NCBI GenBank assembly: GCA_950295325.1
Contig: OX485809.1
Coordinates: 21,034,144-21,080,000 of the forward strand
Length of the DNA: 45,857 nt
Reading direction: 5' to 3'
Source of the DNA: Polytrichum commune
Lineage: Eukaryota; Streptophyta; Polytrichopsida; Polytrichales; Polytrichaceae
Position 1 is the first letter of the stretch; every line of letters begins with the position of its first letter. Of the stretch, positions 22,716 to 34,145 are shown one piece after another. The notes below the pieces were generated by a model. The model saw only the letters and a list, made by a program, of their open reading frames with translations, did no database searches and was not told the origin of the DNA. A program made the position numbers and the translations under genes.

Positions 22716-25700
22716 GTGAAAGTTAACTTAGTAAATTTGTGCACTCCATTGCCCTATCGTTTGGGATAGAAAGCGAGTTAAATGAATTAGTTCCTATATT
22801 GTGTTGTTGTCAATCATAATAATTATGTGAGAATGGCCGAATCGCCACCAGTCGAATTGCTAAGGACTATTGTTTGTGCAAGAGTTTGAGATTGTAAGGG
22901 TGCAAAGCTCGTTTGAGAGAAGGACCATGAGTCATAATTATTTGTGACCGTAACCCTTGAATATTGAGTGAATAAAGTGACTAGTTCAATCGTATACTTC
23001 CCGAAATGGGAATAGCGTCAACCCATTCAAGGTTTGGTTGTGAATGACACGAGGAATTTAAATCTACAATCAATCCTCATGTTGTGAAGTTCAGTACAAA
23101 TGTTAAATGGTCTCAAAGGAATTGTTGTCAATAATCTTATTTGCCGAATGTGGGGCTAAACACAAATGAGAGCAAGTAGGACAATTGTTTGAAAATTAAA
23201 AAGTGTGAACTTCAAATGTCGCCTGCTATGGTCGAGGTGAGAAATCCATAGTATGAGGAAGTGACGGGTTTGTCCCATAATCAAAGGGGCTTACCTTCAT
23301 CCCTCTTTAACAGAGAAGTCGAGGAGGCTAATCATTGAGCACACTTGACCATAAACCTTTCAAGACCATACGCTTCACCTAGACCATTGACCTCTCAAGA
23401 GCTGAGGCGATTGATAGACTGATGTTGCTACCCCTCGATGAAGTTAATATGTCCCTAAACGACGGAAAGTCGAGTAAATTGCACTAACTTTCTACATTTG
23501 GTTTTATTAAATTTTGGTATGATTTATTACCTCCGTAATTAAGTAAAAATGCATCTTAAAAAGAATGGATTTATCCTAGTGCGATGTACATGTTACAGTT
23601 CATAAATGTATTCATGTTAATTAATGGAATGCTTGAAGTGTAGTAGAGTTAACCGAAGAGGACATATAAACAAACATGACATAATCATAGAGACCAAAGT
23701 GTTTTGGCCTATGCTTCCGGAGGCTTATCAGGGGAGGTCCTTTAGTTGGTATGGGTAAGGACAATGGTCCCATTTCTTCATTAAATCAAAGCTAAATTTA
23801 ATGAATGCAGATACCCTGTGGGGTTGCTCTACCGTATTTCCTGATACACTTAATTATCAATCAATTTATGAGAGAATATTGTTTACGCCAGGGCGCCCTT
23901 GGCCCCGATTACATGTGGTTATTGATTACTCGCAAAAAAATATTGATGAATTGTGACTCCCAACATTACTTTGTTTTATTTTACTTTAAAAAAAACCCCC
24001 CCATGGTAAAGTGAGTTGTGAATAAAAGAGAGATTGCACAATTGCATGTACTACATTGAGTGACCCTAATAATTCCCTCCTTAACCTTTTAATCTCATGA
24101 AATTCACGTCAAATCAAGTCTCACCTAGGTATGGTACTCCAAATTCATTCTAAAGTCATTGTGACCTATCAATTAACCTAATTATGACACCTAGAGTTCA
24201 ATCTTTATTTAGTCTACCCTGTGTGGTTTTGTTAATTGGAACCCAATCCAAAAACCTATCTACATGGAGGACAACTGATATGTGGTGTGATATACATATG
24301 CATTAAGAGGGTAACTATTTTGGGGGAATAAAGTGCATGATCTTAATTTGATTGCACCCAATTGTTAGACATAACAACATTTTTTTGGGTCAATTTCATT
24401 GATCTTATCGTTACTTAGACAATGTAGGAGACGTAAAATTTTAGCACACTCTAGTTGTTGCAAATTTGAGTTTTTGATTAATAGCTTTTGCTATTCCACA
24501 GTACATGTGTTTGCATCCAACAACCCAACATAAAATACACAAAGTACATACACTACAAGTTCTACAAATATGTAGCTAAGGCACTTATTGGAAATTTGGC
24601 TTACAAAGTATTCATATGGAGGGATATTGTTCCACCTAGTTATGTACAAATCAATAGGGTGCTATGATTTTACTTTTTTGGAAAGGCAAGTATGCTCTTT
24701 GGACACCATGAGTGTATAAAAGGGGATTTTTAGAGGCATTGATGTTTATAGTACATGTAAGGAGGGGTTATTGTTTATTATAATTTGTTGTTGTCTACAA
24801 ATACAATGGCCATTGAGAAATTTAAAGTATAGGTAGATGTACAAATCACAAATCTAAAGTTTTTTAAAAAAAATTGGTAATACTTGTGCTTACCTTACGA
24901 CTTAAATGATTATTTGTTGACAAATCTAGATTCTATCATTTTCCTAGCTTCAATGACACATGTTACATGGTGAATTTATGATGAGCTAAATCATATGGAT
25001 GAAAAAAAAATCTCTGAAACCTCTCTCAAATTTGGAATCGAAAGGGAATTGAGGATGAGGTGTTTAATCTGTAAGCAAACCTTGGGATGAGATATTTAAT
25101 CTAGAAAATGTTGGCTTCTAACTCCAAAAACTTGGCACAATCTCATTGCATTGTTGTAAAGCATAGGAACAAATGGGAGAACATAACACTTACAACATAT
25201 GCCACAACGGGGAAGAAATGCCAATGGGTTATACTACAAACACATGTGTATTGGGCATTCATGCATTTATATGCAAGGTTGACCACATGATGGCAAACAC
25301 CTTCGATTTTCTCAAATTTTGCCAAAAAAAGAAAAAGAAAGATGGCAAACACCTTCGTGTATGCAACTATAACTTTGAACTACAATAAGGTCATACACAT
25401 CATACCTAAATCATATAGGGTTGTAACTAGTATTGAGTAGTAATAATCAATAATACATAATCAAGATAAGATATTGATACATTGTAGATATATTTATTTT
25501 TGGAACTTTCAATGTATGTAGGTAATCATAGTTATTTAGGAGTTCCATTTTTTAACATTCAAGGTGCGATTATATATTAAGGATTATTTCTAGATCTACA
25601 GATACCACATTGATTACAGGGTAATAGACCCTTGACAAGACGTAGAGCATGAATTCCATGGTAATAGGGCTTAGTTTTTGGATGTCAAATGTCCCGTGGC

Positions 25701-25800
25701 ATTCCATTTATAGCTAAACTATTCAAATTTCATGGATTACATTTAAGAAGATAAAAATTTATAACTCATGCTATTGCTAATTGCTCACATGTTATTGCTC
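22716..25800. other. AT-rich spacer, nothing recognised
   Basis: Long gene-free stretch with poly-A/T tracts and a seven-C run near 23,997. Overlapping small frames at 25,108-25,388 on both strands are not supported by any motif. Confidence 0.5.
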
Positions 25801-26370
25801 ACGTGTTAGTTTCCTTTCATGTGTTGTAGCATTGGTGGTGCATTGATAGATTGCCATTGAATCTTGGTGGCGTTTGGTGTTGGAAAGTTGTGCCAAGCGG
25901 GGGGTGATTGTCATTGATGTAGTGAGTCCATGTGGGGTGGGTTAGAGCCTTTGAAGGACTTCCAATGCAGAGGTGCCCAAGCCATGGACAGTTCCTTGCA
26001 AACAAAGGTTTGATTGTTAGAATTCTTGGACGAGTGTGTTGAAGAGCGCTTATAGGTTGGTGGTGTGATGAGTGATGGTGACCATGGTTGCCTCATGTCT
26101 TTGATCCGTGTGGGTGCTGATGGCGGTGGTTAGGGTGCCGAACGTCTCATCTAGCTTGTCTTCAAGTTCTTTAATGGACTTAGAGAGATGTTTGTCCATG
26201 ATGAGTGGTTTGGTGTTGGTGACGTTGGCCATGGCTTGTACCTTGTCCGCAATCGCTTCACATATGGGTGCATGTACTAGGCGGATTGCCATCTTGTTGG
26301 GGTCCGAGATGTCAATACTACCTCGATGCGGGATGAAATCGGCCCTCCGGCCAATAATGCATGTCAATTT
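25801..26370 (-). pseudogene. Degenerate coding segment, possibly retrotransposon gag-like
   Basis: On the minus strand, 105 uninterrupted codons (26,367 to 26,050) show coding-like codon use with C/G-rich third positions and a charged, helix-prone middle (SKSIKELEDKLDETFGTL, about residues 63-80) resembling the coiled N-terminal part of plant Ty3/gypsy Gag. Beyond the TAA the reading can be followed toward 25,817 only by ignoring three in-frame stops or changing frame, so it is broken. No zinc knuckle, protease or reverse transcriptase is found nearby. The family assignment is a guess; the coding appearance is what can be seen. Confidence 0.35.
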
Positions 26371-26790
26371 GTGAAGGCACTACGTATAAGACATTCAATA
26401 TTGCACCACTATGCTTGCCTATTGTGAGCCCAATATGGTGCCCACATGTTTAGTTGATCCTTAAAAGTTATTATGATTTGATTTTGAAATTCTTTTAGTT
26501 ATTCAAAAACTTAAAAAGAGTGCAAGCCTCAATTTTGGTTTGGAGTTGAAATTAACAATGAGTTAGGGTGCTTTAGTGGTTTTGGAAGGAGGTGTATTTA
26601 ATTAAAGTGAGTAAAAGTAATTGAGGGAAATTTAGTTGTAAGGGGGGTTAGAGCTGGGTTTTGTTAGCTTTATTGGGCTTTGTTGGTGTTCATTTAAGGG
26701 GTGAGGTCAGTGTGACCTAGACAATTCCGGACTAGGGGATTAGGAAGTTCGGTGGCCGCAACCGCTCTCGCTCTCTCTTGGTTAAGCTCT
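26371..26790. other. Spacer, nothing recognised
   Basis: G/T-rich DNA with no long frame. Towards 26,750 it becomes GC-richer and ends in CGCTCTCGCTCTCTCTTGG, which looks like a leader upstream of the coding-like segment that follows. Confidence 0.4.
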
Positions 26791-26795
26791 ACAGG

Positions 26796-27118
26796 ATGCG
26801 CCTGGGAGAGAGCCGGTGGCCCAGCATGGCTTCGGAATCAGTGGCCGAATTGATCTCAACTCTCTTGCGAGAACGGGAAGAATGGCGAGGAAGGGCTCTA
26901 GGAGTTTAGCGGCCGGTACAAGGGCTGTTGGGCTGCACTGAATACGAGGGAGGACACACATCATAATAGATGGCAGGGGGGTCGAAAGGGTGCTCTCCGA
27001 AGGGAGCGATGTTGTGCCATTCTGCCAAAAAGCAACAACCTCCCTGAGGAAGGTTTTCGAAGTTAACGGTGACCCAGAGGTGAAATTAAAAGCTGAAACG
27101 AAAAGGGGAAGACTGTGA
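26796..27118 (+). pseudogene. Coding-like segment with a frame break, unknown family
   Basis: This patch is clearly richer in G+C than its surroundings. One frame runs ATG 26,796 to TAG 26,909 (37 codons, containing ASESVAELISTLLRERE). A second frame, 58 codons without a start, runs 26,942-27,118 and contains the hydrophilic stretches GVERVLSEGSDVVPF and KVFEVNGDPEVKLKAETKRG. The two are in different frames and separated by stops, so if they belong together the gene is broken. The opposite strand is open for 121 codons (27,147 to 26,782), so the coding strand is uncertain. I do not recognise the family. Confidence 0.3.
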
Positions 27119-27365
27119 GGGCATCTATCGGTGATTTGGAGCTGCATTCTCGGACTAATGACCGTGCATCAATGAGAAAGGAGGTTTGATTAAGGGGAAA
27201 GGGGTGCATCAAAGGGGTAGGATCAACTTGGGTTTGGGTAAACATAATTAGTGGTAGTATGACCTTTGGGGGGATAGGTTAGGAGTGCTTAGGGAATGAA
27301 GTGTGTAATTGGTGTGCAAGAGGGCAAGACAAGGTTAGAAAAGCATTCCTAAATGCTTGTAACTC
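27119..27365. other. Spacer, nothing recognised
   Basis: Short stretch between two coding-like segments. No splice-like continuation could be established. Confidence 0.4.
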
Positions 27366-27776
27366 TTGCTATGGAATAAAATATGTATGATTGATGTTAC
27401 TATTGGGAAGATCAAAGCAAGCACACAAGATTGGAACGTTGGGATTCTCACATGTGAGCCACATGCCTTCCCCCGGATTACGACGCATAAGGGTGGGGGT
27501 TTGTGGCTGACACCTATCGGTGCTTCAATGGGTGGTGTTGTTGAAACTCATGCCGAAGATATTGTTTGCTCCAAAAATTTGCTCGATGACTCTTGTGGTG
27601 GACATTTGCGTCTCCCTTTGAGGGAGGTTGTTGGCGACAGGTGTTGTGCTTATTCAAAGATCCGAAATAGTTATGGCTTCACAATCTCAGGTGATGCTTA
27701 CTCGGAGTTTCGAATGGTTGTAAGCAAGTTTGTCCTTGGGTATGGCACCTCTAGCTTACTCTGTTGGCTAGAGTGA
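27366..27776 (+). CDS. Hypothetical 136-codon open frame
   Basis: ATG-initiated frame of 136 codons, long for this AT-rich background, of mixed composition without low-complexity runs, and ending TGA. No signal peptide, membrane segment or known motif is visible. It could be an exon or captured gene fragment rather than a complete gene. The neighbouring degenerate segments suggest a region of broken coding DNA, so a decayed element or pseudogene is at least as likely. Confidence 0.25.
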   Translation: MLWNKICMIDVTIGKIKASTQDWNVGILTCEPHAFPRITTHKGGGLWLTPIGASMGGVVETHAEDIVCSKNLLDDSCGGHLRLPLREVVGDRCCAYSKIRNSYGFTISGDAYSEFRMVVSKFVLGYGTSSLLCWLE

Positions 27777-28063
27777 GAAAGTTGAAGTCCTTGTCTAGCT
27801 CCAGTCTCATAAGGCCCATGAATATGTGTTGTCTACCATCATAGTAATTTCCCCATATGATTGCCTTGGAGATGTTGAATGCATGTTCATAAGGAAGTGT
27901 CGCACCTTGATGTGTAGCCGGAGGTTGTGTGCTTTCATGATGAGTTTGTAACCCTTCTCGATTTTGCCTATGAATTTTCACTGTCTTCCATAGCCATGAT
28001 GAATGCACATTCACCTCTAAGGAGTGCGACGTCGTCTCGTTGTGGATGTTGGAGTCAGAACAA
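27777..28063. pseudogene. Possible decayed coding sequence, unknown
   Basis: On the minus strand two overlapping frames are open over most of this stretch (one of 108 codons runs 28,077 to 27,751), and one reads as a lysine/arginine-rich, protein-like stretch for about 50 residues before stops. No family is recognised. It ends where the TIR element at 28,064 begins. Confidence 0.2.
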
Positions 28064-28574
28064 TGCCCCCTCCCCACTTGACATTAGCAAATAACCAAAG
28101 ACTTCCCTAAAACCCCGGTAAAGCTCCCTCGGTTATAGCAGACACATCCGGCCATCCCAATGCACCTACAAGAACTTGCTCCGGAGATTTCCAAGTAGGT
28201 TTTAGTTAAGTAGCTTTCACACATGTTCATTGCTTTATCTACCAACCAATGAATGTTGGATAGTTTTTGTCCCATCCCCAAATGCCTTAATACTTACCAT
28301 CGGTTTTTGTTAATGAAGCTCCTCGCGCCCTCATAGCTAAGACTAAAAGCAACCAATCACAAGGGCGGGAGGCAACACTTTTAGAGGTCCTACATTCTTG
28401 CCTCATGTCTAGGTACCGATGGGAGGGTCAGTAGTTTTAGCTTAAAACCTCCACTTTTAAGCCATGCCACATCATTTGCCAACTAGGCTCGGCACTAGAT
28501 AATGTCGATGGTGTGAATGCTCATTTTTAAGAACCCACTTTTAGGCTTAGCTAATGTCAAGTGGGGAGGGGGCA
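28064..28574. mobile_element. TIR element with TGCCCCC ends, copy 1 (511 bp)
   Basis: The ends form a perfect inverted repeat of 25 bases starting TGCCCCCTCCCCACTTGACA. Flanking trinucleotides are CAA (left) and TAA (right), close to a TAA duplication. The interior is non-coding and colinear with the copy at 35,534-36,041 (AGCTCCCTCGGTTATAGCAG, AACTTGCTCCGGAGATT and a GCCATGCCACATCATTTGCC block are shared). PIF/Harbinger-like by target size. Confidence 0.85.
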
Positions 28575-30492
28575 TAACTCAATGGTATGATTCAAGGTCT
28601 AAGTGTCACATAAAAATATAATTTAAAAAAGAAAAAGAAAACAAGTGCTCTTTGTATTGAAATTAGCTGAAGATCTCCGCAAATTCAATCGTGTTTGGTT
28701 GTAGATGAGGAGTTCTAACCCTAACTCATTTGGGAGGAGGGGAATGATCTTGTGTTTCATTAGGAGCCGTGACCGATGCAGAAGGTCTACAAACCCATTT
28801 GGACCAACCTCGTGACCATGACCATCTCAAATATGCGGGTGCTCATTTTCTAATTAGACACATGCATTTGATTTGTGTGTGGTTGGACTGTAAATTGAAG
28901 ACAAACACCACAAAGACATATGTTTAACCCTTAATTTTCCAAGGCTATGAAAGGGTTGTTTTAAGTGCATTTCATTCAATGTTACGTTGTGGATTTTTCA
29001 TGGACAAGTTTGAGGTTGAATGGGGATTTATATGTAGGATCTTGAAACATGGGAGATGAGTTATTTCGTGGAAAAACGGGCATGACTAATCCTTTTTAAT
29101 TTTAGATTTGATCAATTGAAGGAAGGGTTGCACAAGTAAAACGTCATGTTTATCTTTTCCAAAAGACTTTTGACTTATTAAATTTAGCTGGAAAATGAAC
29201 GGAATGTTTGTGTGATCCCCCCTATATAGGAACAACTCGATACTCGAGCACCTCCACAAATTTGCATGTCATAATGTGCAAACCATATTAAGTTGGCCAC
29301 CTTGCATTGAGAGTGTGTAAATTTCTCATAATTGTGATCAAATAATTTCCTCAGAATTATAGAGTGTCCAAATGTTAGAGTGAATAGTCACACAAAGGTT
29401 GTTTTTACTAGAACATCAACAGATGTTTCACTTTTACCAAAATAAACATTACTGATGTTCATACAAAGTTTGCGTTAGAGTGGCGACCATTGGTTGGAGT
29501 CAACAACCTCACATGAGCTCCCAACATAACATGAACATGGCCACTTCCCACTTTGACATTTATTCCCACATTCTAATCATCTCCCAATTGCGTGTCTATG
29601 TGTCTATGGGTAGATATTCATGGCTTGATGTTCGTAGTTATTTGATTGCAGTTAAATGAGTTAGGTGGGGTTAAAGTAAGGCAAAAATCATCCATCAACA
29701 TGAAAATGGGTTCCTTGGGAAGTTAAGGGTTAAACAATATTGGACCACACCTTCAAATTTTATTAGCCGCTCCACACTCAATACCGAAGACAAATACGAG
29801 AACTTATGTATTCAATCAAGCAATTAACAATCATGCACTTCCGATAACCATAACTAGATCATAGGAAGTCCGATGCTCAATCTGAATCTTGCTAATGATT
29901 CATCGTAAATTTGCTATTGCAATACAAGCTTCATTGTTTATATCCAATGGTACAAGCTGGAGAACATGAAAAAACGAAACCGAAGAACACCCGCATAGCT
30001 TGTGGGAAAAGGGATGCCAATTTGCACAAGGAATATTATGAAAGAATCTAATGGTATTTGATATTGGTGTGATTATTTGTCTTATTGAATATCAATTCAG
30101 TTTAGGTCAAAATTCCAACATGCAAACATGGGTACATTTGCTGGGTCGACACTACCCTGAGGCAACCTAGTATTTTTAGTGTATCCAAAATCCAAACGGG
30201 AGGGGCACTTCAACACTAAACTTAACTTCAGAGCATCCATTTTGCAGTTCAGTGCAACTACCGATGGCAATGTTCTAAGGAGCAACCTTATTGATGTGAA
30301 CAAAAATTTGAATATGTGTATCATTACTTAGCACCCAAGCTCATGGGGTCTTAGTTTTGTGTGGTTATGTTTCTTATTCTTCCTTCTACACTAAATATCT
30401 CAAACAATTGATGGTGGTATTCAGAGTTACGCAATGTTATAACTATTTAACGAGAATGTAATAGTTTTACCAAGCAAATAACATGCCAACAA
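28575..30492. other. Spacer, nothing recognised
   Basis: A TAACTCAATGGTAT string followed by an A-rich run at 28,575-28,641 is weakly SINE-like. The 75-codon minus-strand frame at 30,097-30,324 lacks known motifs. Confidence 0.45.
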
Positions 30493-30622
30493 TTATTGGT
30501 GTGGGTGACCAAAAAACGGCTCCTGTCAATAGGGGCTACTTTTAACTCTAGTTCGGCCAGTGATAACCACTAAATATAACCAACGCTGGTAGGAACCGTT
30601 CACTGGTGGCCCTCACCAATAA
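30493..30622. mobile_element. 130-bp palindromic MITE-like element
   Basis: The left end TTATTGGTGTGGGTGACCA matches the complement of the right end (TTATTGGTGAGGGCCACCA), followed by a matching AACGG block. The inner GGGGCTACTTTTAAC..GGCCAGTGATAACC style resembles subterminal sequence of CACTA-type elements, but CACTA ends and a target duplication are not seen. Confidence 0.6.
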
Positions 30623-30699
30623 GCGGGGGTGGGTTAGAAGTCATTTATCTTCTATAATGTCCGAACAAGTAATTGAACTCTCGTTAGTAAAAATATAAC

Positions 30700-31060
30700 T
30701 CTTGAGTAAGATGTTATTGCCCTAGGCTTGATCACATCGTCATTCAACTAGGCCCCGCCCCTCCCACACCTGCGTGGGAACTCTTCCTCGTCGGGAACCA
30801 ATATGCCAATACCCAATCATAAATACAAATATTCAAGTTGACATCACTTTCATTATTCCCAACTTAACTGATGGAGTTCTTTCACATGCTCAAGAAGCTC
30901 AGTGGCTTAAGTGACCATGTATTGTCACATTAGTTCCCAACAGGGATGAGCTCCCACGCAAGTACGGGCAGGAAGATTGGACAGTGAAGAAAGCGTGGGA
31001 GAGGCGGACCCCAGCCGAATGAAAATGCAATCTAACCCGAGGTGATGTTATTGCAGTGTG
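30700..31060. mobile_element. Inverted-repeat element, ~360 bp
   Basis: The left arm (about 30,705-30,825) and right arm (about 30,915-31,055, reversed) share GATGTTATTGC, a CCGCC.CTCCCAC block, TGCGTGGGA.CTC.TCC and GGGAAC.AAT blocks. The right arm has about 35 extra bases. The frames here (such as 31,123 to 30,899, minus strand) are readings of the arms. Confidence 0.6.
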
Positions 31061-31661
31061 TAACTCCGCATAGCAAAACGCTCTAATTGAGAGAATCAGT
31101 GTAGCGACAATTGCTTTCCCCAATTATTTGTGCTCACTAAGAAAAAATACAAAAAACAAAAACAAACGTAACATCTGGGCCCCATGTTTTCCAACAGCAT
31201 AGCAACCAATTAGCCTATACTATCCTTTTCAAGCAACACTTTGCATAAGTTATCGAGTACATACTTTAGTGCAAAAGTGGCTCATTAGGTCTCGCCATGG
31301 AACGGTATAAGGAAAAGCGTATATATGTTTGTGCACCGTCAGCATACCAAATATGAACAAGCAATTCAAAGGAGCCCGCGTCCTATTCTGTCATGGCAAA
31401 AGACTCGTGCCATTTGGATGTAAAGTTGAGGGTAAAAATTTTGGAACGTTTTGCTGAGAGTGGCTTTTTCTTCTACCCAAATAACACACATAGTTCATCT
31501 GCACATCAAAGAGCATGATATGACTTACTTGGTGAAAAAAAAGGTCAATGTCGACAAAAAAGTTATAGCAACACGTGGTTTCAATGGTAACTCACACTAA
31601 TAAGACAATTTGGTGTGGCTGGTACGGGTAGAAATGATAGTTTATAGGTTTCACACGAGCC
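31061..31661. other. AT-rich spacer, nothing recognised
   Basis: No gene or bounded repeat is visible. Confidence 0.5.
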
Positions 31662-31859
31662 TTGCCCACGATGACTTGGGGGGGGGGGGTCTAGGCAGTG
31701 GACGGCTTCCACTAGTATGGGGCACTTTTTCGTTTGCTTTTAGCCAGCGAATGGTGGAAATCCGACTATGTTACATCCAATCGTTGGCTAAAAGAGACGG
31801 AAAAGTGCCCCATACTTGTGGGAGCCGTCCGCTAGCTATGCCCACCAATAAGTGTGGGC
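31662..31859. mobile_element. 198-bp palindromic element with G11-13 tract
   Basis: TGCCCAC at the left and GTGGGCA at the right bound long arms. GGACGGCTTCCACTAGTATG and then GGGCACTTTTTCG..TTTTAGCCAGCGA on the left is matched on the right by the complement of the same blocks with few changes. A G-run near 31,679 sits in the left arm where the right arm has only TGGTGGGC, suggesting expansion. It accounts for part of the 137-codon frame at 31,610-32,023. Confidence 0.75.
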
Positions 31860-31924
31860 ATGGTGATAGTTCTCATCACTCTCACGCTCCCCCCTTATTA
31901 GTAGGTGATATAAAACATCGTATC

Positions 31925-32290
31925 GGTATAAGGTGTTGTTCAGTTCATTTTTCATGCTCTCCAACTTCTTCCAATTTACAGTTGCAAGACAAGAGTTGTG
32001 TTGCACTAGCAAATCTACGATGAGTCGCCAATGGAATCGAATTGAAATTCAAACCTCCCCTCATTTACTTGTGATGATCAAACGTGGCCCGTCTATTGAT
32101 TTATTGAATGCATAGGTTCTCCCATTTGAGGTCGTCATTGAGTGTGGAGAAGCTCATAAAATATGAAGACATGGTCCAGTCTCTTTCAAACACGTGTCTT
32201 TGTGGTGTTTGTTCTTTAATATTCATCGACCATATACCAATCGATTCTAGGCGTCCGAATAAGAAAAACACCCACATATCTTATCTTATG
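31925..32290 (+). repeat. R2 dispersed repeat, copy 1
   Basis: Colinear with 44,215-44,600: GGTGTT, ATGCTCTCCAACTTCT.CCAATT, a GTTGCA..AAGTCTA/CTACGA block, GTGGTGTTTGTTCTTT and AACACCCxCATA occur in the same order. No coding support. Confidence 0.65.
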
Positions 32291-32745
32291 CACGGGGGCC
32301 AGAAACAAAGAATGTGCCTCTATTGGTTCATTGAAGGTCAAACTCATCTTCGCATTCCACGAGGCCAAAACGAACGTGGCCTGAGCAATGAATTGAAATA
32401 GGTTGCTCTTCATTCAAATCCACACATTTCCTCCGAGAAAAACGGAACGTGTGTGCAAGACAACTAATGGAAAATCGTAGATGACCGACACGCAACGAAC
32501 ACTCCTACTAAGTTAGTCCCATTCACTTTTTCTTCTCTACAAAACCTTCTCGGGAGCTTTGTGATGTCTAAACATTGAATAAGAATATGCGGGCATTCTT
32601 CAATAGCTTTCCTTCATTGGGCCCCGACAATTGATTGGTACGTGGTCGGTGAAGATAAAGACACGTGTCCAAAACATATTGGACCATGTTTTCAAGTTCA
32701 ATCAACTTCTCCGCACTCAACCTACGCATTTAGTTACAAAATCAA
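32130..32745. repeat. Inverted repeat around R2
   Basis: TTGAGTGTGGAGAAGCT.AT, ACATGGTCCA and AACACGTGTCTTT at 32,138-32,210 recur in reverse at 32,660-32,725, giving ~90-bp diverged arms around a ~400-bp interior. It may mark the boundaries of an element containing part of R2. Confidence 0.6.
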
Positions 32746-33333
32746 CAAGAAAACGGTAGAACCGTGAGGCTCTGTTCTTTATCATGAAAGATTACAATTG
32801 TAGTTGTCCACTTTGCTCATGCCAATTCATGGCTATTCACTATACCAAACCTTTCTTGGATTTTGTGCACCTTCTTCTCAAATACAGGTCAAGGATTGAA
32901 GCTACTCATTTATCACCCGAAAATTTTAAAATAAATAATCAAGAACTGCCGAAATAACTATACTTAACTAGATTTCTTTCAATGCATTTTAGGGAGCACT
33001 TACATATATATATAAACTATAGTTAACATCCACATTACATAAAGTGGACCAAAAATAACAAGAACAAGTAACGTCCAAGTGTGAACACAAAGTGGTTAGG
33101 AAATTTGCTCTTGAAACGAAGAAGTTGATGCATAGTCTCTGTCCTACAGACACAACCAACAAACCCACACCCCCGGATCATCGTAACTCGAGGTCCGAAG
33201 CTCCGATTTTGAACACGACGAAGCTAACGATGCAACGTAGATTTGCGAACGCAACACGCACTTTGTTTCATTCAAATCTAATCGGTTTGAGACGACAAAA
33301 GAACGAAACAAACAACACCCACATACCCTTAGT
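32746..33333. other. AT-rich spacer, nothing recognised
   Basis: An 86-codon frame at 33,092-33,352 has no known motif. Confidence 0.5.
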
Positions 33334-33410
33334 AGTGAGGCTCAAATGGTAAAGAGAATTTCATTGCCTAGTCACCCCATGGCCCGGCTCTTATGAGACC
33401 GACGTCTCCG
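33334..33410 (+). mobile_element. Possible SINE head (A-box-like)
   Basis: TGAGGCTCAAATGGTAAAGA near 33,336 resembles the A-box of tRNA-derived SINEs, and TTGCCTAGTCACCCCATGG follows. The expected B-box is degraded and no poly-A/T tail is obvious, so the call is weak. Confidence 0.3.
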
Positions 33411-33616
33411 ACAACCTAATAGATTAGTGGATGAAAGAGCCTATTGGATCATCCGATGCCTTATCCGTGCCCCCAAAAAGCGCAACCCGTCAGCCGGTTT
33501 CCCGGATGCCAATTGAATCTCGGCCACGCTCTCAAAAGGTTTTGGCCGCTTCCCAATCTCGCTTGAGTAGGAGTGAAGTCTAACTTAGTCCTACAAAAGG
33601 GACTTTGCTTCCAACC

Positions 33617-33866
33617 GACCGCTATGCAATGATCGGGAAGATTTTTGGGCATAATCGGTTGAGATCCTAGAGGTGTTTGCAAGTCCAACCGGTTTACATG
33701 TTGTTCACGTCCTTCGGTTTTCCTTTACTAAATTGGGGTGTATTCTTCTATAAGTTCTTCTTAAATGATCGGTGATGTCTTGAACTTCAACCGGTTATTT
33801 CTCAAACTCAACCGGTTCATTTGTACCTAACTGCTGGGTTCTCCCCGATCATAGTCGCTATGTAGT
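33617..33866 (+). mobile_element. R3 element, third copy, AACCGGTT-rich
   Basis: AACCGGTT occurs at 33,687, 33,789 and 33,810, the last two 21 bp apart. The ends form an inverted repeat: CGCTATGCAATGATCGGGAA near 33,620 against the complement of CCCCGATCATAGTCGCTATG near 33,843. Colinear with the R3 copies at 9,860 and 22,115. Confidence 0.75.
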
Positions 33867-33874
33867 TTAGTACA

Positions 33875-34035
33875 TATGAACCGGTTGAAGTTGAAGACAT
33901 CAGGAAAATCGCCAATCTCATTAGAGGAATCTATAGAATACATCTCACGTTGGTAAAGAAAAGCCGAAAGATCGCAACATGTAATCGGTTGGACTTGGGA
34001 ACACTAGGATTTTGACCGGTCGTGCTTGAAAATCG
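33875..34035 (-). repeat. Partial R3 in inverted orientation
   Basis: Read in reverse it repeats the core of the adjacent R3 copy: AAGTCCAACCG.TTACATGTT, TTTCGG.TTTTCTTTAC, GTATTCT.TA and GATGTCTT.AACTTCAACCG, with AACCGGTT at 33,879. With its neighbour it makes a ~400-bp foldback. Confidence 0.75.
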
Positions 34036-34145
34036 ACTTGGACATTAGGGTTGTTTGTTGAGTGTGAAGCATATTGAACCATGGGTTTATTCTCAAACCA
34101 AGAGTTTATGAAAAGCAACAGAAGCTCGTCCAAGTATTCTTGTTG

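Noticed and set aside
28575-28641. SINE starting with TAACTCAATGGTAT
   Set aside because: Only an A-box-like string and an A-rich run; no B-box at the right distance.
31610-32023. 137-codon open frame
   Set aside because: It spans the palindromic element at 31,662-31,859 and the start of R2, so it is a chance reading of repeats.
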